From assembly GCA_019695095.1 (NCBI GenBank), contig JAIBAQ010000001.1:1-64000 (forward strand): 64,000 bases of DNA. The letters are read 5' to 3'. This DNA comes from Candidatus Hydrogenedentota bacterium (GTDB lineage Bacteria > Hydrogenedentota > Hydrogenedentia > Hydrogenedentales > SLHB01). Numbering within the stretch: position 1 is the first letter of the stretch; the number at the start of each line of letters is the position of its first letter. The position numbers and the translations under genes are program-made. This document shows positions 1-7,672 of the stretch, piece after piece. Below the pieces are notes generated by a model that was not told where the DNA came from, did not search any database, and worked only from the letters and a program-made list of their open reading frames with translations.

Positions 1-104
1 TTGTAGCAGGCCAGGCACAATCCATGGCTGATTTCCTGCGAACGTCTTGCTTCTGCCGGGATGTCCGGCAGTTGTGCCCCACACCAGGAACAGACTCTCT
101 TCAT
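1..104 (-). CDS. Small zinc-ribbon protein, N-terminal part only (runs off left edge)
   Basis: Reading the minus strand from an ATG at 104 gives an open frame to the window edge beginning MKRVCSWCGAQLPDIPAE and continuing to ISHGLCLACY. The two cysteine pairs (CSWC at residues 5-8 and CLAC near 30-33) with a His-Gly before the second pair look like a treble-clef or zinc-ribbon knuckle; the combination of CSWC with SHGxCxxC is familiar from short C-terminal modules of signalling proteins, here standing at the start of an independent gene. The Shine-Dalgarno signal is weak. A dispersed repeat (114-192) lies 9 bp upstream of the start codon. Only 34 residues are visible, so function cannot be assigned. 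Confidence 0.55.
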   Translation of the reverse strand, partial: MKRVCSWCGAQLPDIPAEARRSQEISHGLCLACY

Positions 105-113
105 GCGGCAAGG

Positions 114-192
114 CTCATGGCATAACCGCAACTTCTAGCACGTGAGCAATTTGCGTCGGCGCTCTATCGCGCCCATGCAAATTGTGGATTAT
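114..192 (+). repeat. Dispersed structured repeat, copy A (short form)
   Basis: Contains the family signature CTCATGGCATAACC, then GCACGTGAGCAATTTGCG, a GC-rich middle and a closing CAAATTG arm, so the right half can fold as a hairpin (long subtype, as in the copy at 33721-33912). It lacks the large hairpin module of the full copies. Its CTCATGG end faces, 9 bp away, the start codon of the minus-strand gene at 1-104. Confidence 0.75.
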
Positions 193-291
193 CGGGCTTC
201 TCACAGGCGCGCTTGATAGCGAACGGAAGCACGTTTCTCCCGTGCCTTACTCTGTCTCCGGTTGTGCGGTTGGCGTCGGCAGCCTGGCCGC

Positions 292-1725
292 TCAGATGAC
301 TTCCCACTCGCTCTCATGAGCGGCTCCGTAAATGCGGCGCCGATCGGACTCCAGAACGCGAGGACGCTGCTGCAGGGCGGTATCGATGTTCGGAAAACCG
401 TCGAATCGAGCGCGAGCTTTCTGGTAGCGGGCCACAATATCCAGATGCAGAAGCAGGCGCGCCGTGCGCATCTGTCGCTGCGTGGAACAGTAAATTACAA
501 GCCCGCTTTCTATGGCATGCCGCAGGCTATCCGTGAGCGCTTTGGGACGTTTCGAATCGATTTCCGACCATCCAAATAGATCCAGGTCCTTCGCGCCTTC
601 CGGTCGCGCGCCTGAACTCATTTCGAACTCTGTCCCCAACCGGTCATAGACTTCCAACAATCGATCCAGCCAATGAAAGATGGCGCGATAACCTTCTTCT
701 TCGACATCCAGTTCAATGCGCGCTTCGTCGATCGTGTCGAACTTCTGTTGAGCCAAATAGGCCTGCCGCTCGACATTCTCTTCGGGAATCATACGGACGC
801 GCGCCTTTTCCGAAGCGTCGCCGTAGTTGAAGCTCTCCAGGATCGTGGGAATTGTGAACTTTGCGCGGGACAGCAATCCGAATTCACGCAACAGAGGCGC
901 GGTCAATGCGTCCTGTTCGAAAAGGGCTTCGACCGGCGAGTACGGTGCGAATAGCGCGGCATTCCAATCGCGGTGCAGCGAAGCAAAGAAAGCGGTCAGA
1001 CGTTTGCCGCATCCTGGTGCGGGCGCACCTGCCGTGCTCGAAACGACGCGGTCGAACTTCTCTGCCAGCGACCAGTCGGGTCCTCGCAATACGTCATGCT
1101 CTATCAAATAACGCAACGCAACCAGCCGGTCAAGTGCCACGCCAACGACATCGGGTCGTGCTTGCCATTCGACTTCAAGAGTCTCAGACCAGCGTTGAAT
1201 CCACTCGCGGAGCAAGCGGGCCGCGTAACTGCGGGGTTGACGCCGGATTTCGTCGAGTTCACCGTCGGCTACGCTCGAACGGTGCAACACGTCTCCGAAT
1301 TCCTGAACAAACTGGGACGGCGTATCGGCATAAACCAGAAGATCGTCGGTCGTCGCGTCGTACAGGTACGAACGGAACAGGTCCGTGATAAACGCGTAGG
1401 GGGCGCGAAACAGACGGTTGTTGTTGACCAAGGCTCGCGTGACCTCGCAAAAATCCAGGCCTCGCTTTACCACTGCGCCCGGGGGATCGAGCACACCCGG
1501 AAGCACGAAGTAGCAGATCACGGCGTTTTGGTCATTGTGCCGCAATACATACGAGATAGTCGTGGGTTGACCGGGCACGGCCGCCGGCTCGATGTCCTGA
1601 CTGTCAGACCAGCCCAGAAGCGACAAAAACTTCTCCGCAAACCGGTACTGATCGTCCCGAGTGGACTTCGAGAGATTCTCCCACCACGATTCGCACAGCC
1701 TCTGAATTCCGTTCGTCGGTTGCAT
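292..1725 (-). CDS. Conserved-looking protein of unknown function, coupled to a winged-helix regulator
   Basis: 477 residues starting MQPTNGIQRLCESWW. The ATG at 1725 overlaps the upstream gene's TGA (ATGA), so translation is coupled; a longer start 19 codons upstream would lie inside that gene. No signal peptide or membrane segment is visible, so it is probably cytoplasmic. The first about 150 residues (QYRFAEKFLSLLGW, then a strand-rich stretch with FCEVTRALVNNNRLFRAPYA) faintly recall the N-terminal nuclease-like regions of restriction-type enzymes, but I see no clear PD-(D/E)xK signature, so this is only a lead. The C-terminal third is rich in charged helices. Pairing with a DNA-binding protein behind one strong promoter suggests a two-gene accessory module. 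Confidence 0.6.
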   Translation of the reverse strand: MQPTNGIQRLCESWWENLSKSTRDDQYRFAEKFLSLLGWSDSQDIEPAAVPGQPTTISYVLRHNDQNAVICYFVLPGVLDPPGAVVKRGLDFCEVTRALVNNNRLFRAPYAFITDLFRSYLYDATTDDLLVYADTPSQFVQEFGDVLHRSSVADGELDEIRRQPRSYAARLLREWIQRWSETLEVEWQARPDVVGVALDRLVALRYLIEHDVLRGPDWSLAEKFDRVVSSTAGAPAPGCGKRLTAFFASLHRDWNAALFAPYSPVEALFEQDALTAPLLREFGLLSRAKFTIPTILESFNYGDASEKARVRMIPEENVERQAYLAQQKFDTIDEARIELDVEEEGYRAIFHWLDRLLEVYDRLGTEFEMSSGARPEGAKDLDLFGWSEIDSKRPKALTDSLRHAIESGLVIYCSTQRQMRTARLLLHLDIVARYQKARARFDGFPNIDTALQQRPRVLESDRRRIYGAAHESEWEVI

Positions 1726-2330
1726 CACGCCACGCCTTTGCCTTTGCGGACGAGGTACCCGGCGGCTTCGATACGCCGCCATATCACATCGTCCCGTCTA
1801 CCCAATATGTCAACCCCTTCCCGCAGGTACGGGTCGAGGGTTACCCCCTTATCCGACAAGAGTCTCAGGAACTCTTCGCGAGTAATAGATTCCGCTTTGA
1901 AGCCATCCGGGAGGACAAGATTCCCGTCGGCCGTGCTGGCAGTGACCACCAGCACCCGTTTCATCGCCTCATTCAGAAACGCCAATTGCACCGTGGGCTC
2001 AAGCGCCAACGAACCTCGCAGCCGGTCAATCTCGGTGCCTGCCTTCAAGATCATCGTGCGCAATTCCGAGAACAGAGGAAATTGCGTGTCGACCCGGTAA
2101 TACGTTCGATTGCCTTCGGCATGCCGGTACAACAGATTGATAGATGAGAGGCGTTCTAGCTCACGCTGTACAGCGCGAATGGGAAGACCTGTCGCCGCCT
2201 CGATTTGGCGTTGATAGTACGCGCGCGTGGGATCGACCATGAACAACCACAGCACCGTGATCCTCGCACCTGAGGCAAATAGGGCTGTCAGGCTCTCGTC
2301 GATGGTCGTCTGTATCGCTTCAGCGGGCAT
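1725..2330 (-). CDS. Winged helix-turn-helix transcriptional regulator with degenerate nucleotidyltransferase-like C-terminus
   Basis: 201 residues. Residues about 18-75 (SGARITVLWLFMVDPTRAYY, QIEAATGLPIRAVQRELERL, LLYRHAEGNRTYYRVD) form an ArsR/MarR-like winged helix with the recognition helix around AVQRELERL. The second half (KRVLVVTAS..., ITREEFLRLLSDKGV) resembles the fold that follows this HTH in HTH-nucleotidyltransferase proteins, but the catalytic GSxxxGxxxxxSDxD signature is absent. It probably binds DNA in the cytoplasm. It is the first gene of a two-gene unit overlapping the next gene by 4 nt. A near-consensus promoter overlapped by inverted repeats lies about 80 bp upstream, so autoregulation is likely (inference). 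Confidence 0.7.
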   Translation of the reverse strand: MPAEAIQTTIDESLTALFASGARITVLWLFMVDPTRAYYQRQIEAATGLPIRAVQRELERLSSINLLYRHAEGNRTYYRVDTQFPLFSELRTMILKAGTEIDRLRGSLALEPTVQLAFLNEAMKRVLVVTASTADGNLVLPDGFKAESITREEFLRLLSDKGVTLDPYLREGVDILGRRDDVIWRRIEAAGYLVRKGKGVA

Positions 2331-2395
2331 TCTAACGTGCGCTTTATGTGGATTCTGAACGGCGTTGTTTTGTTCTTATTTGTCGAGTTTCGCTT

Positions 2396-2440
2396 GATCT
2401 TGACAAAAGTATACTCTTGGTAGTCAATCATGTCAACAAT
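2396..2440 (-). promoter_or_regulatory. Near-consensus sigma-70 promoter with overlapping inverted repeat (candidate operator)
   Basis: On the minus strand: -35 TTGACA at 2436-2431, a 17-bp spacer, and -10 TATACT at 2413-2408. The expected start is near 2401, about 70 nt before the regulator's ATG at 2330. TTGACA at 2400-2405 on the plus strand mirrors the TTGACA of the -35 box, so a TTGACA/TGTCAA inverted repeat brackets the promoter, as expected of a repressor site. The surrounding 2340-2520 stretch is visibly AT-richer than the rest of the window. Confidence 0.75.
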
Positions 2441-2877
2441 AAAGATCGTTTGTATTTTCTTGGCGCGCCTTTAGTTCCAAATGTGCGCCAATCGATTCGG
2501 ATTCTGAGTACAAAGTTATCCACAAGTACTCGATTGACAACGACACCGACCCATTTGACGCGGCAAGGACCGGGAATTAGCAGGCGCATAGCCTATCTCG
2601 GGCCGCAGTCCTTCTGATAGGCATCGCCAAGGGACCGGTGGATGCATTCGCGTAGCCTCAACTGACGAAACCTACATTTAGGTACAGTCTGGTAGAGAAC
2701 ACCTGCATGGAAGTTACCGTTCTGTAGGGTTGCTTCGGTGGAAGTCTCCCGTACGCTAGAACAAGCGGTGACGTTAAACACATCTGCCTTTTCTATCGCA
2801 ACTTCGCGAGGGACTATGGGTTAGCTATTCAGGCGCCACCTCAGTGAGGCGGGCTGTGCCTTTATTCGAACGTAATT
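2441..2877. other. Gene-free stretch upstream of glnB
   Basis: No convincing ORF on either strand. Visible structure: a 7-bp inverted repeat GCCTATC (2591-2597) and GATAGGC (2616-2622), and a short hairpin around CGCCACCTCAGTGAGGCG near 2835-2852. The stretch could hold an enhancer for the sigma-54 promoter at 2878 or an unrecognised small RNA; I recognise neither. Confidence 0.4.
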
Positions 2878-2893
2878 TGGCACAGCGACTGCA
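2878..2893 (+). promoter_or_regulatory. Sigma-54 (RpoN) -24/-12 promoter of glnB-amtB
   Basis: TTGGCACAGCGACTGCAT has the -24 GG (2879-2880) and -12 GC (2891-2892) with the invariant 10-bp spacing between the dinucleotides and matches TGGCAC-N5-TTGC at all but one position. It lies about 90 bp before the GTG start of glnB. A sigma-54 promoter is the usual control of PII and ammonium transporter genes under nitrogen limitation via NtrC; no clear NtrC site was identified by eye. Confidence 0.8.
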
Positions 2894-2916
2894 TATCGGA
2901 GCCCCCATAGTGTCTG

Positions 2917-2943
2917 AGCGTTCCCGCCCTGCGGAGGGACGCT
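2917..2943 (+). promoter_or_regulatory. Hairpin in the glnB 5' leader
   Basis: AGCGT (2917-2921) pairs with ACGCT (2939-2943), and CCC (2923-2925) with GGG (2936-2938), giving a stable stem 39 nt before the GTG start. It could be a leader structure or an mRNA stabiliser; no U-tract follows, so it is not an intrinsic terminator. Confidence 0.45.
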
Positions 2944-2960
2944 ACAAAGGGAAGTAGTAG

Positions 2961-3323
<363 letters not shown>

Positions 3324-3468
3324 CGCCGGACTCACCTCGTGATGCTTCGCGTTTCCGAGACTCACATTCGCGGACATTAAGTGCTGAGAGACTGAGAAAA
3401 AACCGAGAAGGAGGCGTTCCCCTTGCGCCCAGCGTGGCCGGGCGACGCGGAGTCAAGAAGGAGGAGTT

Positions 3469-4914
3469 ATGTTGAGCACAGAACGAAGGAAAAGAGAAGA
3501 AGGAGGAGGTCGTCTAGCGATGCGTAGAATCCACCCGTTCACCGGCGTCGGCATGATACGGTTCGTGGCAGTATGTCTGCTGTTCATGGCCGTTGTGGCT
3601 GGACCCATGATTGCGTTTGCCCAGGAAGCTCCGCCCGCGGAGGCGGCCGCGGCTGAGGCCGCGCCTGCGCCGACAATTGACAGCGGCGATACGGCATGGT
3701 TGCTAACGTCGACTGCGCTCGTCCTATTCATGACAATACCCGGTCTGTCGCTATTCTACGGAGGCTTGGTCCGGACAAAGAACGTGTTGTCCGTTCTGAT
3801 GCAGTGTTTCGCGATTACGGCCCTCGTGACTGTGCTTTGGGTCATCTATGGCTATACGATGGCTTTTGATACGACCGGCATGGCGAAGGGTGTCATGAAT
3901 CTGAATTCGCTTGTCGGTGGATTCTCCAAGCTCTTCATGAAGGGCATTGACGCAAGCAGCGTGACGCTGACGATCCCGGAAACCGTATTTGCCTGTTTCC
4001 AGTTGACCTTCGCGATCATTACTCCCGCCCTTATCGTGGGGGCATTCGCCGAACGCATGAAGTTCTCCGCGGTCCTCGTCTTCACGACGCTGTGGTTCAC
4101 CTTTGTCTACGTACCAATTTGTCATATGGTGTGGGCAGGTGACGGGTCTCTTATAGGCAGCCACTGGGGCGTGCTTGATTTCGCGGGTGGCACAGTCGTC
4201 CACATCAACGCCGGTATTGCGGCACTGGTCTCCTGTATTCTGATAGGCAAACGGCTGGGTTATCCGACGACGCCGATGGCTCCGCACAATATGACCATGA
4301 CTGTGACTGGCGCCGGTATGCTATGGGTCGGCTGGTTCGGGTTCAATGCGGGTAGCGCGGTCGCCGCAAACGGCTCCGCAGGCATGGCGATGCTGGTCAC
4401 TCAGACCGCTACTGCGATGGCGGCACTCACCTGGATGTTCATTGAATGGTTCAAGCACGGTAAGCCGAGCGCGTTGGGTACAGTCACTGGCGCGGTCGCA
4501 GGGCTGGTAGCCATCACTCCTGCTTCGGGTACCGTTGGCCCGCTGGGCGCACTGGCAATTGGGTTTGCCGTGTCTGTCATCTGCTTCTTCGCGGCAACCA
4601 CCATGAAGCGCGCACTGGGATACGACGACTCTCTTGACGCCTTCGGCGTGCACGGAGTTGGCGGGTTTGTGGGCGCGGTGCTGACCGGCGTGTTCGCGTC
4701 CGACGCTTTGGGCGGTCAGGTTGCCGGCCTCAATATCGGTTCGCAGGTAGTCGCCCAGTTGATGGGTGCCGGCCTTACCATCGTGTACTGCGGAATCGTG
4801 AGTGCGGTCATACTGAAAGTCGTGGACCTTATCATCGGTTTGCGCGTGGACGAGCAGGAAGAGACCCAGGGTCTCGATCTTACGCTCCACAACGAAGCTG
4901 GTTACAATCTCTAG
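3469..4914 (+). CDS. amtB: Ammonium transporter AmtB
   Basis: 481 residues. An N-terminal signal-type segment (MIRFVAVCLLFMAVVAGPMIAFA, in two runs) is followed by an Ala/Pro/Glu linker and about 11 membrane helices. The pore twin-histidine positions are visible in GGTVVHINAGIAA and DAFGVHGVGGFVGA, and FYGGLVRTKN and the aromatic gate surroundings are typical. It conducts ammonium across the inner membrane as a trimer blocked by PII. Two starts have good ribosome sites: the ATG at 3469 (AAGGAGGAGTT before it) and an ATG at 3520 (GGAGGAGGTCGTC before it). The latter gives a signal peptide nearer the N-terminus. The C-terminal tail is short, and a terminator follows. Confidence 0.95.
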   Translation: MLSTERRKREEGGGRLAMRRIHPFTGVGMIRFVAVCLLFMAVVAGPMIAFAQEAPPAEAAAAEAAPAPTIDSGDTAWLLTSTALVLFMTIPGLSLFYGGLVRTKNVLSVLMQCFAITALVTVLWVIYGYTMAFDTTGMAKGVMNLNSLVGGFSKLFMKGIDASSVTLTIPETVFACFQLTFAIITPALIVGAFAERMKFSAVLVFTTLWFTFVYVPICHMVWAGDGSLIGSHWGVLDFAGGTVVHINAGIAALVSCILIGKRLGYPTTPMAPHNMTMTVTGAGMLWVGWFGFNAGSAVAANGSAGMAMLVTQTATAMAALTWMFIEWFKHGKPSALGTVTGAVAGLVAITPASGTVGPLGALAIGFAVSVICFFAATTMKRALGYDDSLDAFGVHGVGGFVGAVLTGVFASDALGGQVAGLNIGSQVVAQLMGAGLTIVYCGIVSAVILKVVDLIIGLRVDEQEETQGLDLTLHNEAGYNL

Positions 4915-4941
4915 CTCGAATTGCGAATTGAGTAGCACTAC

Positions 4942-4975
4942 AAGGGCGGACGTCGAAAGGCGTCCGCCCTTTGTC
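4942..4975 (+). terminator. Intrinsic terminator after amtB
   Basis: An 11-bp perfect stem AAGGGCGGACG / CGTCCGCCCTT with an 8-nt loop (4953-4960), then TTGTCATT. The T-run is short but the stem is strong and lies 28 bp after the amtB stop. Confidence 0.8.
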
Positions 4976-5069
4976 ATTGAGTGCCAAATGCCTGGTGAGT
5001 ATCCCGTTTTTCCGGTTTTTAGCTCTGGGCTATGATATACTTGGTGTAAGGCTAAAGGAGGGTATTCCA

Positions 5070-5852
5070 ATGCGTTTGTGTGCGATCGCTCTCGGCGGTC
5101 TGTTCCTCGCCGTGAGCCTATCCGGCTGCCTCGTTGACATGATGGCTTCGACGGCCATTGAAGGCACATTGCAGGCCGAGCAAATGTCGACCTACAAGAA
5201 GACGCTCGACAACGTCAAGGGCGATACTTCCGAGCTCGAGTTGACCAAGGCCATTCAGGCGTACCAAGCAGAGAACGGGAAAAACCCGGCCTCGTTGCAG
5301 GATTTGGTTCCCTCGTACTTCACCGTCCTTCCAACCAAACCCGACGGAAGCCAATTTGACTACGACCCGGCAACCGGCCGCATTGGCGGTGGACCCTCTG
5401 CGATGATGAATGCAGCCTCTGCGAGCAGCAGCGCCTCCGATCAGGCGAAGCTCCAGCAGATTCGCGAAGCCATTGGTAAGTTCGCCGCGGCTACCGGTTT
5501 CTATCCGGGCAATCTGCAGCAACTGGTACCCGTGTATCTCCCCTCTTTGCCCAAGGAAGCCAACGGGAACGATTTCACGTACGACCCGTCCACGGGTTCG
5601 GTGAACTCGGCAGCCCAGGCACGAGCCGCCAGGCAGGTTCTGAGCGGTCAATCGCTGCAACGTCAACCGATGGGCGGTGGCGGCGGACCGATGGCCGAAA
5701 CCATGACGGGTATCGGTATCTCAAACCAACTCGACAACATGAGTTCAGCCGGTTCAAGCGCGGTCGGTACTCGTGTTCGGGGCGACGCTCGCGGTATCGG
5801 TCAGGAGCATGACCAACAGCAGCAAGCCGCGATGGACAACCTGGGCCTGTGA
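5070..5852 (+). CDS. Lipoprotein with two tandem pseudopilin-C-terminal-like repeats
   Basis: 260 residues from an ATG preceded by TAAAGGAGGGT. The signal peptide ends in lipobox LSGC (Cys20), so it is membrane-anchored and probably periplasmic. Residues about 48-92 (LTKAIQAYQAENGKNPASLQ, DLVPSYFTVLPTKPDG, FDYDPATG) and 128-172 (REAIGKFAAATGFYPGNLQQ, LVPVYLPSLPKEANGN, FTYDPSTG) are two copies of the globular motif found after the N-terminal helix of GspG-type major pseudopilins. The prepilin leader and the long N-terminal helix are missing. The rest is low-complexity Ser/Gly/Gln. It may use the pseudopilin fold as a soluble module, for example binding secretion parts; this is inference. A TATGAT-like -10 lies just upstream (about 5032). 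Confidence 0.8.
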   Translation: MRLCAIALGGLFLAVSLSGCLVDMMASTAIEGTLQAEQMSTYKKTLDNVKGDTSELELTKAIQAYQAENGKNPASLQDLVPSYFTVLPTKPDGSQFDYDPATGRIGGGPSAMMNAASASSSASDQAKLQQIREAIGKFAAATGFYPGNLQQLVPVYLPSLPKEANGNDFTYDPSTGSVNSAAQARAARQVLSGQSLQRQPMGGGGGPMAETMTGIGISNQLDNMSSAGSSAVGTRVRGDARGIGQEHDQQQQAAMDNLGL

Positions 5853-6338
5853 GGTAGGGGCTAGGGTTTAGGGTTTGGGGTCTGGCGAGTTGCGTTTGAG
5901 GCTCGTGCCGGTGAGGGCGTGGTTGTGTCTTCTCGGACCATCAATGCCCAATTCGTACTACAACCAGTCATTTTCTTTGTTTTTTCGCAGAAGTTGGTCT
6001 CCAATACGATTCATTTCCGTCTCTTCAAAATATGGACTCGTCCGCAGTTCCCCGTGCTCCCAGTGTTCCCCGTGGTTTGAAGTCATTCGAGCCTGATTGT
6101 TCCTTTTATCGGAGTTCATCGGAGTTCATCTGTGGTTGAGTTCCGTTTGGTTACGGCTATGCTGCGCTGTGAAACTCGCAGCCAACACAAAGTATCACGG
6201 CATTACCTCAGAGTCTTGCACGTGAGTGTATCGAAGAATAACCTTCTGCGGCGTCAACACCCAAAGACGAGAGACATCAGAACTCGATAGAGACCAATAG
6301 CCTGCGGTTTGTCAATCCCAGACCCCAGACCCCAAACC
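5853..6338. repeat. Gene-free repeat island bounded by a 17-bp inverted repeat
   Basis: TAGGGTTTGGGGTCTGG at 5869-5885 is exactly inverted at 6325-6341, the right copy running 3 bp into the end of the next gene. Inside are a tandem ATCGGAGTTC (6108-6127), a stretch (about 6030-6095) that matches 17120-17165 (CCCGTGGTTTGAAGTCATTC against CCCTTGGTTTGAAATCATAT), and a partial copy of the structured repeat (6195-6226). No believable ORF. Genes on both sides converge here. Confidence 0.65.
6195..6226 (+). repeat. Dispersed structured repeat, partial copy E
   Basis: ATCACGGCATTACCTCAGAG followed by TCTTGCACGTGAG matches the first half of the family (CTCATGGCATAACCTCAAGA, TCTTGCACGTGAG). The palindromic half is missing, so this is a truncated or decayed copy. 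Confidence 0.6.
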
Positions 6339-7049
6339 CTATTCTCCCTTGGGCGGCGGGGGAGGGGGTAGCGCTTCGTTGGGTAGCGGTTGTGGCGGCG
6401 GACCGTTATCCGGCGCTTCACCACGGATGCGGCGTGGCCGCTCGCCGGGCCGGCGGTCCGGTCCAAAGCCAGCGGGGTCGCCTCCTTCATCGCGCAGACG
6501 CATGAGGCGTTCGCTGCCCAATTCCTTGGCGCGTTGGATCAAGCGCTTCATGTGGTTTTCGAAATCCATAATGAAAACATACAATTGGGCTTGCTGTTTG
6601 GGTGTCATGCCTTCGGCTACGCTCTTGAAGGCATTCTGACGCATTTCCGCCTGTTTCTTATCAAGTTCAACTACCGCGCTGAGCTTTTTCTGAAGGACAT
6701 CGTCCGCCGCGTTCGTTGAGATAGCCTCTTTGAGTTCTTTGAACGCGCGGTTTCTGTCGGCAATGATTCCTTCGATCGCTTCCCTGTGCTCTCCGAAGCG
6801 CCGCATCATGATCACGGTTTGCTCGTCCGTGAGATTCAACTCCCGGGCAATGCGCGCCATCATTACCGCGTGCACTAGTTCCTTGACGTCGCGATCATTC
6901 CAGTCGGAAGGCAACCCGGGTCCGGGCGCCTTGTCCGCAGGCGCCCTATGGGGTGGCTTAGGTTGGTCAGGCTGTTGCCCATGTACTGCCGCCGCCGCTA
7001 GGACGAATGCGGCAAGAATGCCTATCCATATCGTTCCCCGTTTACTCAT
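6339..7049 (-). CDS. Spy/CpxP/CnrX-like periplasmic protein with proline-rich tail
   Basis: 236 residues. A signal peptide (MSKRGTIWIGILAAFVLAAA, cleaved near VHGQQ) is followed by a helical domain, residues about 45-170, containing LNLTDEQTVIMMRRF and MTPKQQAQLYVFIMDFE, the LTxxQ-type pattern of the Spy/CpxP and metal-sensor CnrX fold. The last 60 residues are Pro/Arg/Gly-rich, ending PPPPPPKGE. It is the third gene of a sigma, anti-sigma, sensor operon and overlaps the anti-sigma gene by 4 nt. By analogy with CnrYXH it could sense an envelope stress or metal and act on the anti-sigma factor (inference). The same arrangement recurs at 30000-31415. Confidence 0.75.
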   Translation of the reverse strand: MSKRGTIWIGILAAFVLAAAAVHGQQPDQPKPPHRAPADKAPGPGLPSDWNDRDVKELVHAVMMARIARELNLTDEQTVIMMRRFGEHREAIEGIIADRNRAFKELKEAISTNAADDVLQKKLSAVVELDKKQAEMRQNAFKSVAEGMTPKQQAQLYVFIMDFENHMKRLIQRAKELGSERLMRLRDEGGDPAGFGPDRRPGERPRRIRGEAPDNGPPPQPLPNEALPPPPPPKGE

Positions 7050-7672
7050 ATCGATCGGCTCCCTTCCGCATACTCGGCAAGCAAGGCTTTGAAAGCCTGC
7101 AACTCGGAATCGCTCAGCGAGTTCAGCATTGAATCCAAATCCGCGTTGGCAGTGTATGAATCTTCTTCTTGTTCGAGTACTTCGACGCTGGCTAGCGTGT
7201 CTTCATAGTCAATCTGGGGACTGTCAGGGTATAGACTTCCGGGATCGTCCGGCGGTACGGGTTCGGCGCCTTCAATCGGGAGCGGTCCATGTTCCGTCGA
7301 GACGCGCGCCAAGTGCGGATTCCCGTCAAGACTGTCCTTGGATTGCCCCATACGCGCGAAGAGCGTCACTGCAACGGCCATGACGACGATAAACCCGAGT
7401 CCTGCCAATGCCCATGCTACTCGTCGTGGGCTAAACCACGGGATTCCCGAGGCCTCGGCCTCTTCTCGCGCGTGGGCCAGCACGCGGGTTGCAAAGGCCG
7501 GGGACACTTCGGGAGCGGGCAGGCTTCTCAGGTGCTCGGAAAGGGCAGCGAACTGGGCATAACGTTGCGCCGCCTCCGGGTCTCCCCGCAAGACTTGTCC
7601 TACCGAGGCGGGATCGTCGGATTCGCCATCGAGGTAGGCGGACAATTCTTCGTTGATGAAATCGTTGTTCAT
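7046..7672 (-). CDS. Membrane-anchored anti-sigma factor
   Basis: 208 residues. The N-terminal cytoplasmic part (EELSAYLDGESDDPASVGQV, AQRYAQFAALSEHLRSL) is the typical anti-sigma domain. The HxxxCxxC zinc motif of ZAS proteins is absent. One membrane helix (AWALAGLGFIVVMAVAVTLF, about residues 87-106) separates it from an acidic periplasmic part. The ATG overlaps the sigma gene's TGA by 4 nt and its own stop overlaps the next start. It should hold the ECF sigma factor inactive until a periplasmic signal arrives. Confidence 0.8.
   Translation of the reverse strand: MNNDFINEELSAYLDGESDDPASVGQVLRGDPEAAQRYAQFAALSEHLRSLPAPEVSPAFATRVLAHAREEAEASGIPWFSPRRVAWALAGLGFIVVMAVAVTLFARMGQSKDSLDGNPHLARVSTEHGPLPIEGAEPVPPDDPGSLYPDSPQIDYEDTLASVEVLEQEEDSYTANADLDSMLNSLSDSELQAFKALLAEYAEGSRSI

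Noticed and set aside
973-2100. Long plus-strand open frame (375 residues) opposite the unknown and regulator genes
   Set aside because: It is the mirror of two well-formed minus-strand genes, has no ribosome site and has a basic, low-complexity composition.
2441-2877. Possible structured RNA such as 6S, SRP or tmRNA in the gene-free stretch
   Set aside because: None of the hallmark sequences of SRP RNA, RNase P RNA, tmRNA or 6S is present; only two short hairpins can be drawn.
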